This document shows, piece after piece, positions 44,740 through 56,230 of a stretch of 64,000 nt of DNA. Both the position numbers and the translations under genes were made by a program. The DNA comes from Anagrus nilaparvatae (lineage: Eukaryota > Arthropoda > Insecta > Hymenoptera > Mymaridae): contig JAKSXM010000040.1 in NCBI GenBank assembly GCA_022575985.1, forward strand, positions 16,510,001-16,574,000. Direction: 5' to 3'. Every line of letters starts with the position of its first letter. Position 1 is the stretch's first letter. The notes below the pieces were generated by a model. It saw only the letters and a program-made list of their open reading frames with translations, had not been told where the DNA came from and searched no databases.

Positions 44740-46150
44740 TAAATATGAAATAATATAGACATTGGCAGTCCTAAGAATAATAAAAAAAAAAAAAATTTTA
44801 AAAATTTAACTGTATAGTAAAATTCATATTGTCTGTTTACAATATGAAAAAACTACAATAATTTCAATCTGTATTTCTGGCTATTTTATATATGAAAAAT
44901 TAAAAAAATTTCACTATGTAATAATATAGATATAGGCAGTCCTAAGAATGAAAAAAAAAATAAAAATATTTAACTGTATAGTAAAATTCATATTGGTGGT
45001 TTATAATATGAAAAAACTAAAAAATTTACCATCTATATTGTTGGCTATTTATATATGAAAAAACTCAAAAAATTTCACTATGAAATAAGATAGTTATCGG
45101 CAGTCCTAAGAATAAAAAAAACAAAAATTTAAAAAATTTAATTTTATAGTAAAGTTCATATTGGCTGTTTACGATATGAAAATACTACAAAAATTTACTC
45201 GCATGGAAAAAAATGAGGTATTACATCCAAATTAAAAAAAAAAAAAAGTACCTGGAGATTTTTTGGTGAAAAAAATTTTATAAAAAAAATAGGTCTTAAT
45301 GTCATACTGGTTGTGAAATATCACCGGTGACAGTGCTACATACATACATACATACACTCACACACACACATGCATACTTTTTTTTAAAACTGGTTTTTTA
45401 GCATCCTGAGGTCTCAAAACGTGCGTATATGTCAAAAAATCAGAAATAAACATCTTACCTAAAACAATGGGTCCTCTATGAGGAACCAAAATTATAAATA
45501 TTTCACTCTAGAGTAAAATTAATATTGATTCTCTGCAATATAAAAAACAGCAAAAATTTCAATCTATATTGTTAATTGTTTTATATAGGAAAAAACTCAA
45601 AAATTACACCATATATAGAGTACAATGGATATCGGCTGTCCTATTTATGAAAACATTATAAAAATTATAAAAGTTTATAAAAAATATTATAAAAGTTTCA
45701 CTCGATAGTAAAATTCATATTGATTGTCTACAATATAAAAAAACAGCAAAAATTTCAATCTATATTGTTTTATATATGGAAAACACCAAAAATTTTACCA
45801 TAGAGTAAAATGGATATCGGCTATACTATTTATGAAAAAACATAAAATATAAAAATTTCACTCAATAGTAAAATTTATATTGGCTGTCTACATTATGAAA
45901 AAAATTCAAAATTTTCAATCTATATTGTTGGCTGTTTTATTTATGAAAAAGCTAAAAAAATTTCACCATAGAGTGAAATGGATATCGCCTGTCCTATTTA
46001 TGAACAATAAAAAATTATGAAAATTTCATTCTATAGTCATATTCATATTGATTGTCTACAATATCAGTTGTGATGTGTATGAAAATTGAAAATATTCAAA
46101 TATTCATTGTCTACAGTATGAAAAAAACTACAAATTTTGTTAAAAAAACT
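44740..46150 (+). repeat. Satellite array 3, ~165-bp unit
   Basis: GTAAAATTCATATTG-type landmarks occur at 44817, 44981, 45149, 45511, 45708, 45868 and 46036. The gap at 45200-45490 contains unrelated DNA with CATA and CA microsatellites. Each unit also contains CTGTCTACAATATGAAAAAA and ATGGATATCGGCTGTCCTA variants. Similar units occur at 3405-3660. Confidence 0.75.
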
Positions 46151-49100
46151 GCATATTACTATATTTTATTTTCAATTATTATTTATTATCAATAATTATT
46201 TATGTTATAAAATATACCTCATTAGTTATAAATATTTATAAATAATCATGTAACTTTTTCTTAATATGAATTATAAAATTTTTTTGTTAATTTTAGAAGT
46301 ATAAAATTAATTCTGTTCTCATTCATTTTTAAATAAAATTAAATTGCATTTTAATCATGTATGATTAAATTTATTATATTTAACTACATATGATTAAAAT
46401 ATAAAAAAATTAATGCACAAGAGTTTTTATTTGGTTAAGCCGAGCATCGCGAGGCCAATCAGCTAGTAATGATTATTTTGATTTACAATATAAAAGATAA
46501 TTCAAATATAAAAAGTAGCATAACATCTAGATTTTTGAAGTTTAATTTAACGCGAATTTATGATTTAAGAATTCAAATTTTTAATTTTTAAGATTTGTTT
46601 TATTTTAAAATTAATTAAATTAATTGTCGGACATTCATTCATGCATTCTGTAATTTTACAATTTTACAAGTATATATAAGTGGAAAAGTCAGACTGATAA
46701 TTTAATAATTTTTTTTCAATGAAGTTAGAAATATTTTTAAGCTGATATTTAATTTATTGATTTAAAAAAACAGAGTTAAAAAGTTCCGATTAATAAATAA
46801 ATGCGAAAGTGCATTAAGTTTATAAAATATTATTGAAATAATTTTGAAATGATTTAAAACTTGAGCTTCTATATTTTAATTTAAAAAAGTTACGTTTTTT
46901 GAGAACAAAGAATTATCATTCAGGTAAGTTGATGAGTTTCAGTAAATTAATCTTACCAATTATTTTAGAAATTGATATTGAACACGATTTGCTTAAATGA
47001 ATTTGAAATTTTTACAATTTTTTATTATTAGAATTTTAAATTTTATAATCTTTTAAATGGTAATAATAATGATTTTATATTCTTTTTGCTTTGATTTAAA
47101 AAAAAAAGATTAACAGTTTTTTTTTGTTTTTAAGATTAAAGTCTATGTACAATTTTTAAAGAATTAAATGATTTTTGTCAGAAATTAAATAATTTTTTGT
47201 CAGATATTTATGATTCTGCAATAGAAACAAATTAACTTACATAACACATTGATTACGAATATAAAAGACTTAATTGATTAATAAAAAAAAAATTATAAAA
47301 GAATTTTTGTTATGAATGTTCATATTATGCTTAACTTCTTTCTTGCGACCGATAATACGGCGAATTGATTACTGTATTGAACTAGTCCCACATTGTTATT
47401 TCATTGAGCTTGGAGCTTTAAATTTGAACAATAAACATTATTCCATCAAGATACTTTTTGATGTTGATTTGAACCCGGTTTTGTAAAATGAGTCAGTCCA
47501 TTACTTTTAGCTAAGCATAAATGAATTCAAGTTTATTAGATTTTTACTTATATTTTGAGTTTGATTTAGGATAGATTTATGAAGCATTTGATAAAAAAGA
47601 TTTTGACAAACATGTATTTTTGCAATTTAATTCAAGATTTTATAGATTTTAAAGATAGTTATAATTTTTAATAAGAAATTTTGAAGAAAGAATTTTTACT
47701 ATTTTTACTCTATTTATCGCCATGGTTCCTCCAAAGACGACAAAAAAAAGAAAAAAGATGAAAAATCTTCGAGTTTTTTGATAATTTTAAAGAAGTAGAT
47801 AATTGCTAATTCAATTTATAAGCATAAATTCAGATTTAGATGTCTTTCAAAGTTTTTTTAATTCAAACATTTAGAACATGAATTGTTATGAAAGAGCAAA
47901 CAATTATTTTTAAGAATTTTTTATTTCAAAGTTTAATTTTTTGATTTTTTATAATAGATTTTTTTGAATTTTCAGAACAAAGAAGTGTCTAAAATAAATC
48001 CTAAGAATTTTTAATATTTTTAGTTATGACAACGAAATATGAATTGAGTCAAAAGATTATAATTATAGAAAATTTATTAAATAAAAACAAAGACTTATTT
48101 TTTACGAATCGAACATAACATCTTAATGATTTAAATCTTTACTTTTTTAGAAAAATAATTTCTAAAAGAATACTTGTGGCAACTTGGTTAAAAAATAAAA
48201 TTTCAGAAATATTTAGCAGAAATTGATGGACATAAAAAAATAAATAAATTGACTTTTGTTTATTCAATTAAGTTATAAACATGAAAATATAATGAAAGTT
48301 TTTACGTTTTATTTCTGAAGGTCATATAATACCATAAACATAAAAAATGTTAAGAAGATCCTTATTAAAAAGCTTTTGGAAAGTTTGATTTTGTTTTTGT
48401 ATAAGAAAAAGAATTCGATATTTATAAAGTCAAAAATGATGAATGATACTCAGTAAGTTCATGATAAGCCAAAATTTATGAACCAAGCTCCAATTTCGAG
48501 GAGTATATATTTTATGAAAATATGATAATAAGACATAGTAAAGATTCGACATGTTTACAAAAAGATTTTACTTATTTATTGAATTTTTTCTGATAAGAAA
48601 CAATTTTGTGAAACTTGAAGCGCTCTCACATGTGCTTATAAGTGCTACATATAGATGTGCAAATGAAGCAGCATGCGATAACTTCATAGTTTAGAAATAT
48701 TGATGAAATAAATAAGCATTTATTTTAGAAAATTGCTTGACGAACTCTCGAACTTGATAAAAGAATTTATTTATTTATTTTTTTTAAATGTTTTTAATAA
48801 TAATTTTTTTTTAATAATCTGTATTTAGCTTTTTATTATTTAATAATTATGATAAACATTTTTTCCAAAAGAGAAGAGAATAAAATAAAGAACGATACAA
48901 TGTTACCAAATCTTTGATGTTTTTATCCTTTTACTAGTTTCGAACACAATGTATGTAGTTGGCGCCAAGTAAAATCTCATCTCTTATTGGTCGTTTCTCT
49001 GTATTGTGATTGGTTAATCGTTGCTCTGAATGATTATTGGTTGTTGATTCTTCTGCTTTACAAAAAAGTACTTTTTACAGGAAAATGGCCGCAAATATTC

Positions 49101-49380
49101 AAATTTCGAGGATAAATTTGATTTAAAACAAAATATAATCTTGACCCTGCAATGCAACTAAAATTTTATTTTTTTTGTTTTTTTTTTTAGGTTGTTTTTA
49201 ATTTTTATTTTTATTAAAGATAATTTAGTTGCGGCCCTTAAAATTTTTGTACACTTAGTTCACCATGTGACTATCACGATTTTTTTGCACTACATAATTT
49301 AATAGACGACACTGATTTCTGAACCCTAGAAATTCACTGCTTTTTTGATTTTGATTTTCTTAAAGAACTATTATTTACCG
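46151..49380. other. AT-rich DNA, no gene seen
   Basis: Three kilobases without recognisable protein, array or foldback. 48985-49050 holds three ATTGG (CCAAT) motifs in a slightly GC-richer block, which might be an old promoter or LTR remnant upstream of the LTR fragment at 49433. Confidence 0.4.
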
Positions 49381-49432
49381 GTATTTTTCTACTGCATTAT
49401 AAGCGGATTTGCCAACACCAAAATTTTAATGA

Positions 49433-49752
49433 ATTTTATATAGGTTTTTTTTGACAGGAAAGTAGTAGACTGAATTAAGGAAATAATAAGATGTTTTGTG
49501 AATTCCACTTGAAAGTTTAACGTTTATTGAGTTTTAATTAAATATTCGATTTACACAATTATAATGCAAAAGGAGCACGTTTTGTATAAAATGATTGCCG
49601 TGAAACTCGAAACCGGTAGCCACATACACACACTAACAAAAAGATATCTTTCTCTCTCATTACAGTTCAGCAATTCATAAAAGCTTGAGTATGAATACTG
49701 TAAAAAGAGAGTATCTTTAAAAATATCAAAAACCATGTTTTTGCACAAGCAA
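49433..49752 (-). mobile_element. Third, partial copy of the BEL-like LTR, minus strand
   Basis: Same orientation as 35723-36150, sharing GATGTTTTGTGAATTCCACT and TATAATGCAAAAGGAGCACG, with an internal deletion near 49590. The sequence outside its end (CCAACACCAAAA on + at 49411-49422) is a decayed version of the primer-binding site. Confidence 0.75.
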
Positions 49753-49889
49753 ATAATTTATTTTTAATTTGTTTGTTAATGAAAGCTGTTGGATAATCGT
49801 TTAAATACTAGTTTTTGATATTCAAACAATGTATATTTAATGTCTATTTTGAAGTTAACATGGAACATGTTCATTAGATGGGTTATTTG

Positions 49890-50004
49890 AAAAAGTCTGG
49901 CTTGGCAGGGGGGTGGTGAAAAATTGACGCTTTTAGGGGGGGGGGGTCAAAAATTGACGCTTTTAGAGGGGGGGTCAAAAATTGACGGGGGGTCAAATGG
50001 ACTT
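49890..50004 (+). repeat. G-run-rich short tandem repeat
   Basis: About three units of TCAAAAATTGACGCTTTTAG followed by 6-10 G, period ~33 bp, with runs at 49907, 49936, 49969 and 49986. Degenerate and short. Confidence 0.6.
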
Positions 50005-50240
50005 ACAAGGGGAGTTCAATACATTCGGAACACCGAATTACACCAAATGGTTATGGATGAGTTTGTTATGTTGAAAAAACATGCCGACTACCCTCCGTTC
50101 CTTCCAATGCGCCTTCTGAGCCTAGAAATGCAGGGCTCAATGTTATAAAATAGGATTTTTTGGTAATTTTCAAAGAAACGCCAAAACCTCGCAAGTTAAC
50201 CAAAACTCTTCTGGATGGTCTCATTTTTTTGGTTTAAACA
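50005..50240. repeat. Extra copy of the palindrome's inner module
   Basis: Nearly identical to 50850-51085 and inverted at 51640-51875 (GAACACCGAATTACACCAAA, CATGCCGACTACCCTCCGTT, CTTCTGGATGGTCTCATTTT). The left arm's outer terminal segment, as seen at 52511-52690, is replaced by this module, suggesting recombination. Confidence 0.8.
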
Positions 50241-50493
50241 TTTTTAAAAAATTTGAACATACCATATAAAAAAATTTATAACCGGTTTGTGTAACTACAC
50301 AACCAACGAGCATGGAACATTTTCACTTATAACACGGATAATAAAGTATCTATTGTGTTCATAATATAAATATTTATATGCAAATATTTATAATTAGACT
50401 TTTATTATAGAAATCATGCTGCTTAGACATCAAAGTGAATAAATAATATGAATTTATTTTTTATTAATTTTTACAATAAATTCTTTAAAAATT

Positions 50494-50828
50494 CTGCACC
50501 AATGGTCCCTAGGTACTTCTGCACCAAAGGCCTTTAGGGACTTCTGCACCAAAAATTCCTACGTACTTCTGCACCAAAGGTCGTTAGGGACTTCTGCACC
50601 ATAGGTCCCTAGGTACTTCTGCACCAATGCTCCCTAGGTACTTCTGCACCAAAGGTCTTTAGGGACTTCTGCACCAAAGGTTCCTAGGTACTTCAGCACC
50701 AAAGGTCCCTAGGTACTTCTGCACCAATGCTCCCTAGGTACTTCTGCACCAAAGGTTCCTAGGTACTTCAGCACCAAAGCTCTTTAGGGACTTCTGCACC
50801 ATAGGTCCCTTGGTACTTCTGCACCAAA
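50494..50828 (+). repeat. 25-bp minisatellite in left arm
   Basis: Thirteen units of TGCACCAAAGGTCCCTAGGT ACTTC, with two alternating variants (CCCTAGGTACTTC and TTTAGGGACTTC). The inverted counterpart is at 51888-52213. Confidence 0.92.
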
Positions 50829-51887
50829 AATCCCTGAATCGAAAATATTCTAACAAGGGGAGTTCAATACTTTTGGAACACCGAATTACACCAAATGGTT
50901 ATGGATGAGTTTGTTATGTTGAAAAAACATGCCGACTACCCTCCGTTCCTTTTAATGGGCCTTCTGAGCCTAGAAATGCAGGGCTCAATGTTATAAAATA
51001 GGATTTTTTGGTAATTTTCAAAGAAACGCCAAAACCTCGCAAGTTAGCCAAAACTTTTCTGGATGGTCTCATTTTTTTGGTTTAAGTATCACCTTTCATA
51101 CGCCGTAAACCGCAATTTATTATCACTAATTCTCTCATCACTATAGCCAATTAACCAAACAGTCATTTTTAGCTAAAAATGACCAATTTTTAAAATGCTT
51201 CCAAATTTGTAATTTCTGACGAAAATGGGTTTTATAGGTCTGAAAAAATTTGTACAAGCTTCAAGTTTCCAAAACTTCTTGACTTTACCTTTTGCAATTA
51301 TTTGTTAACCAGATATGATAATATGAAGTCACAGTCATAATTTTACGATTTTTTAAAAAAGCTCATTTTTAATGCTAACTTTGAAGAGCCATTCCTTAAA
51401 AACGAATCAAGGAAATGAGACGAGCAAAAAATTTTTGGAAACATGAAGCTTGTACATATTTTTTCAGATCTATAAAACCCATTTTCGTCAGAAATTACAA
51501 TTTTGGCAGCATTTTAAAAATTGGTCATTTTTAGCTAAAAATGACCGTTTGGTTAATTGGCTATAGTGATGAGAGAATTAGTGATAATAAATTGCGGTTT
51601 ACGGCGTATGAAAGGTGATACTTAAACCAAAAAAATGAGACCATCTAGAAGAGTTTTGGTTAACTTGCGAGGTTTTGGCGTTTCTTTGAAAATTACCAAA
51701 AAATCCTATTTTATAACATTGAGCCCTGCATTTCTAGGCTCAGAAGGCCCATTGGAAGGAACGGAGGGTAGTCGGCATGTTTTTTCAACATAACAAACTC
51801 ATCCATAACCATTTGGTGTAATTCGGTGTTCCAAAAGTATTGAACTCCCCTTGTTAGAATATTTTCGATTCAGGGACTTTTGGTGCA

Positions 51888-52213
51888 GAAGTACCAAGGG
51901 ACCTTTGGTGCAGAAGTCCCTAAAGAGCTTTGGTGCTGAAGTACCTAGGAACCTTTGGTGCAGAAATACCTAGGGAGCATTGGTGCAGAAGTACCTAGGG
52001 ACCTTTGGTGCTGAAGTACCTAGGAACCTTTGATGCAGAAGTCCCTAAAGACCTTTGGTGCAGAAGTACCTAGGGAGCATTGGTGCAGAAGTACCTAGGG
52101 ACCCATGGTGCAGAAGTCCCTAAAGACCTTTGGTGCAGAAGTACGTAGGAATTTTTGGTGCAGAAGTCCCTAAAGGCCTTTGGTGCAGAAGTACCTAGGG
52201 ACCATTGGTGCAG
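51888..52213 (-). repeat. 25-bp minisatellite in right arm
   Basis: Mirror image of the left-arm array with the same order of variant units, for example the AGCACC variant and TCGTTAGGG/CCTACG variants, so the whole array was duplicated or gene-converted in inverted orientation. Confidence 0.9.
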
Positions 52214-52549
52214 AATTTTTAAAGAATTTATTGTAAAAATTAATAAAAAATAAATTCATATTATTTAAAAATCTATAATAATTTGAAAATTTAATTAATT
52301 TTATTCACTTTGATGTCTAAGCAGCATGATTTCTATAATAAAAGTCTAAATATAAATATTTGCATATAAATATTTATATTATGAACACAATAGATACTTT
52401 ATTATCCGTGTTATAAGTGAACATGTTCCATGCTCGTTGGTTGTGTAGTTACACAAACCGGTTACAAATTTTTCTATATGGTATGTTCAAATTTTTTAAA
52501 AATGTTTTTAATGACTTAATATTTGTAAAATCTTGTATAATTTAGTTTT

Positions 52550-52625
52550 TATAAATAAATTTACAGCTCCTGAAAGAGGATTCCAAAAGTTGGAATCGAA
52601 AAGTTGAGCAAAATTGAGACTTACA
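52550..52625 (+). ncRNA. Hammerhead-like ribozyme motif at the palindrome edge, degenerate
   Basis: GCTC (52566-52569), CTGAAAGA (52570-52577), stem II GATTCCAA AAG TTGGAATC (perfect 8 bp), GAAAAGTT (52598-52605), then GAGC (52606-52609), which pairs with GCTC as stem I. The order and spacing are those of a type I hammerhead with a very short stem III and cleavage expected after GTT. An extra A in the CTGANGA core and loss of the ACGT palindrome argue against activity. Confidence 0.4.
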
Positions 52626-52899
52626 TCGATCTTTCTTATTTAACATCCTACCATTTAATTTGTCTGTAAAGGTCGTCAAATGAAATAAAACTTTTAATTA
52701 ATATTATGTTTTAATGAATGACGATAACATCAAACAATTAAATAATGCCCCGAAAAATTTTTTATAATACAAAATACATATCCTTTTTTTTTAATTTTTA
52801 ATTATCTTTGCTATTTAAAACATTTAGAAGTATTAATTTATAAACTGAACGTTTAAGCTGGGGCAATCTAGTCTTAAGATCAACACGTACCAACCCATC

Positions 52900-54010
52900 A
52901 GGACCATGGTAAACCTTAATTATTTTTTCAAAAGGCCCTTCATAGAAGGTGGCATGGTTAAATCAGAGATCAGTACTACGTCCCCAACCTGAATATTTGG
53001 TTTATCAGATTGCCATTTATGTCTCTGTTGCAAGGTTTGCAAATAATCACGTGACAATAACTGCCACCAGTCCTGGAGCATTCTTTGGACTTGTTTATAT
53101 TTTTTCAATGTTGGCATAATAGGGATCAGGCAATATACATGACTCAGTCTGTGTCAATAATAATGAGTGGAACCAAAGGCCTGGAGTGAAGACAAGACTC
53201 TATCTGTTTGGAGCATTCTTTGGACTTATTTATATTTTTTTAATGGTGGCATGATCGGGATCAGGCAATATACATGACTCTGTCTGTGTCAATAATAATG
53301 AGTGAAACCAAAGGCCTGGAGTTAAGACAAGACTCTATCTGTTTGAGAAGAGTGTAGAAATCTTCAAAAGTTAATTTATGGTTACCTACTACTCTTCTCA
53401 TATGATGCTTTACTGACTTTACCGCAGCTTCACAAATTCCATCAAAATGAGGAGCTCCAGGAGAATTAAATGTCCAAAAGGTATCTTGGCTAGCCAAAGA
53501 ATCAACAAGCTCCTGCATGTATTCCGAGGAATCCAAGTAAATTTGCCTGAGGATTGTATCAGCCTCCATAAAAGTAGGTTCTTGATCACTATATAATCTT
53601 GAACTTTATCCTCGAGTTGATGTAAATCTACGAAAAACAGCGATAAAGTCTTCACCGGAATAACAATAAAATTAATTCTATGTGAACTGCCTTAGTTGCT
53701 ATACACACAAAAACAGCTATATAGCCTTTACAAGTTCACCTTTCACGTCCTTTAATGCTCAAAATATCGTAAGGGCCTGCATAATCGATCCCTGCTAATC
53801 TAAATGGTTTAGAGGGTCTGGTTACTTACTCTATTTGAGGGTAAAATACCCATTTTTTGAGTTAACGTACTAGCTCAATATCTTATAGAAGTATTAAATT
53901 TGTTAATATGGGCTGGAACCATTTTCGACTTTTGACTATCCAAAATTCTTGCTTAACAGTATAATGTGTTAACCTAATACCAGCATGTAATTTTTTCTCA
54001 TGGCAAAATT
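52900..54010 (-). pseudogene. BEL/Pao integrase (H2C2 zinc-binding, DDE core, C-terminal domain)
   Basis: Zinc-binding block HEKKLHAGIRLTHYTVKQ near 54000-53940. First catalytic Asp in RLAGIDYAGPYDILSIKGRE at about 53810-53750, second in LYSDQEPTFMEADTI near 53600, Glu in PHFDGICEAAVKSVKHHMRR near 53430. Then FEDFYTLLKQIESCLNSRPL, and after a tandem duplication the C-terminal WWQLLSRDYLQTLQQRHKW and NIQVGDVVLISDLTMPP. All three acidic residues persist, but the frame is broken repeatedly. In the family, integrase inserts the reverse-transcribed cDNA. Confidence 0.82.
53076..53345 (-). repeat. 135-bp tandem duplication inside the integrase
   Basis: 53076-53210 and 53211-53345 are two copies sharing GAGCATTCTTTGGACTT, GATCAGGCAATATACATGAC and ACAAGACTCTATCTGTTTG. 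135 bp equals 45 codons, so the duplication itself does not shift the frame. Confidence 0.88.
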
Positions 54011-54447
54011 TTACTATTAACTTTGAAAATTTACTATTAAAATTATAGGATGTTTTTCGTCAGGATCTAATAAAGAAGCTTGTACACCGACCACCCAGTC
54101 TTAACAAGTTATTTTGTAAGTAAGAATTGACACTATTCAAATTGAAGTTTAATTTTTCATCTTTATTAAGAATTAAGAATTCTCTATCTTTTGTAAAACG
54201 GGAATTTTGATCTACAAAGACCTCAGACTAATCTAGCTCGAATCACTTCAGAGACTGAAGGAGTCTTAAAACAACACGATTGATAGTAGATCTGAAATCA
54301 AGCAGCTTTGAACAATTTTAAAATTACCACTAACTACCTCTTTATAATTTATTTCAATTTTTATCCATAATTAGTCCAAGAAACGAAGTATACAAGAATT
54401 AATTCTCAATAGTTTTTGCAAATCTGAATATCTTTCTACAAAGTCCC

Positions 54448-54943
54448 AATAAAACAAAATATATATAAATATATATTAGATTTTGATTCCATGTACTAGA
54501 TTCATAAGAATATAAAAATTATTAAGAAATAAAATTTCTTATTTCCTACATAGTACATAAATGGTATTTCACTCGAATACATTGAGCGAGATCATCAGTA
54601 AGAAACTCAATGTATTTTTCTTATATACCAAAACTCAGCTTGAGTTGTCTTTGATTTCTTATATACTCTCCCGACTTCCTTTCCCTTGCGAGAAAGTATA
54701 CTTGAAATCAATTTATAACATGGACCACTGTATGGCAACAAATGTTATAGCTGAGTAAAATGTATTACATTCAAAGCACCAAATTCATGGCATTAGATGT
54801 GAATATGAATGTAAACTAATCAAGAATGCCCGTAAAGCAAATTAAAATAAAACAAAATATATATAAATATATATTAGATTTTGATTCCATGTACTAGATT
54901 CATAAGAATATAAAAATCATTAAGAAATAAAATTTCTTATAAT
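54448..54943. mobile_element. ~500-bp insert bounded by ~97-bp direct repeats
   Basis: 54448-54544 and 54846-54942 are nearly identical direct repeats starting AAACAAAATATATATAAATA and containing GATTTTGATTCCATGTACTA. They surround ~300 bp without family resemblance. Two direct terminal repeats around a small non-coding body resemble a TRIM-like LTR miniature, but a simple tandem duplication is also possible. Confidence 0.55.
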
Positions 54944-55078
54944 AAGTAAATAATAAAATTAATAATAAGTCCCAATGCTCAAATTTAGGAATAATTTTCT
55001 TTGAATTTGTATAAAAACTATAAGCTTCTACATGAACAGATTAACTTTAAATATAATTTTTGAAATTAGTCAATTTTC

Positions 55079-55385
55079 TCATTGTCTCACCCCCTCCCCA
55101 CCATAAAGAAACTGGTCGGGTTTAATGCCTCTTGAAACACAGTCAGCAGGATTATCTTTTGTACTTACATGGCTCCAGAAAGCTTCTGGAAGATTGGAGT
55201 AAATTCTCGAGCATCTGTTAACAACAAAAATAGGCAATTTTGACGGATTTTCTTTTAGCCAGTATAGAACATCTGTCAAATCAGAAAATAAGAAGATACC
55301 AATTTTTTCTAAGTTCAAAGCTCTTAAGACTTTAACTGAAAATCTTATTAATTATCATGCCGCCATTAATTCCAATTTTGCACCT
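55079..55385 (-). pseudogene. BEL/Pao RNase H distal part
   Basis: The minus strand gives VGAKLELMAA (the IPRLEL-type block with catalytic Glu), then FLFSDLTDVLYWLKENPSKL, FVVNRCSRIYSNLP and STKDNPADCVSRGIKP, all characteristic of BEL/Pao RNase H. The upstream boundary at 55385 is the junction with a + strand LINE fragment. Confidence 0.82.
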
Positions 55386-56230
55386 ACAATAGACCATTCC
55401 AGCAGGCATGTGAAAGGCCTGGCTGGGTGACAAAGTCCCTCTTGTGGCTGATGACGAACATCGGTGGTCCCAGATCAGGGAAGAGTTGATTACAAAAAGT
55501 CAACTCCATCTTGCTCTACGGTGCAGAGGTGTGGGCAGACAATTTCCGCATAAAAAAGCACTGCAAGAAACTAAAGGCAGCACACAGTCAGGGGGCACTT
55601 TGAATCCCTTGCTCGTACAATACTGTATCAGAACCAGCGATCCAGGTAGTGGCTTGGGTAATTCCCATCGATCTGCTTGCCTTGAAAAGGCACGTGATCT
55701 ATAACCGTGAGGAAGAAGAGCGCAATGTAGCTTTTGTTCGCGCTCACTCTCGCACAATGAAATGTTGGCAGTATAGGTGGAATAGTGACCCGAGGAGTCG
55801 TTAGACGCACCGCTTTATCATCGACTTGGAAAGCAGGATGAATCGTGATCATTGTGAGGTAGACTTCTACATCACACAGTTCCTAACTGGTCACGGTTAT
55901 TTCCGCGATATGCATTTCAAGTAGCGCAAGGTGGCATCTCCGGAATGCTTGCATTGCCCAAGCGAGCCGGATACTGCTGAGCACACCTTTTTTAGGTGTC
56001 CTCACTTTGCTGAGGGGCGACCGTCCTTTAATGAATGGAGGCCGGAAGGAGTCGTCCTGGAAATGCTGCGCAATACCGTGAACTGGTACAGTGTGGCAGA
56101 GTACGTACGGGCACTGATTAAAAAAAAGGAGGAAGGTTTCCTCTCTTAGGAAACTTTCCTCTTTTATTGACAGGGTATGGCGAAAAATGCCTAGGCTGTA
56201 TTTTTTTCGGCATTAACGTAAACAGCATTT
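55386..56230 (+). pseudogene. R1-clade LINE copy D (family R1-a) 3' fragment
   Basis: The + strand shows, in shifting frames, remains of the RT thumb (CEKAG..TKSLLWLM region at 55395-55445), then AHSRTMKCWQYRWNSDP, IIDLESRMNRDHCEVDFYIT, QFLTGHGYFRDMHFK, and from 55931 ASPECLHCPSEPDTAEHTFF and YVRALIKKKEEGFLS with stop at 56147. The 3' UTR matches that of copy B (TTTCCTC stem, GACAGGGTATGGCGAA) up to about 56200. It interrupts the BEL RNase H domain. Confidence 0.85.

Larger units (their letters stand above)
50241..52510. mobile_element. 2.3-kb palindromic foldback element with minisatellite arms
   Basis: Left arm 50241-51279, spacer 51280-51432, right arm 51433-52510, arms highly similar. 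From the outside in each arm has GAACATACCATATA, ACTACACAACCAACGAGCAT, a 25-bp minisatellite, a ~220-bp module shared with the elements at 20.8 and 60.1 kb, and a segment with GTCATTTTTAGCTAAAAATG. It has no coding sequence. On the right the element or its neighbour continues to ~52690 with a hammerhead-like motif. Confidence 0.88.

Noticed and set aside
49890..50004. G-quadruplex from four G runs
   Set aside because: The loops are 13 to 25 nt, longer than usual, so a stable quadruplex is unlikely; it is better described as a short G-rich tandem repeat.
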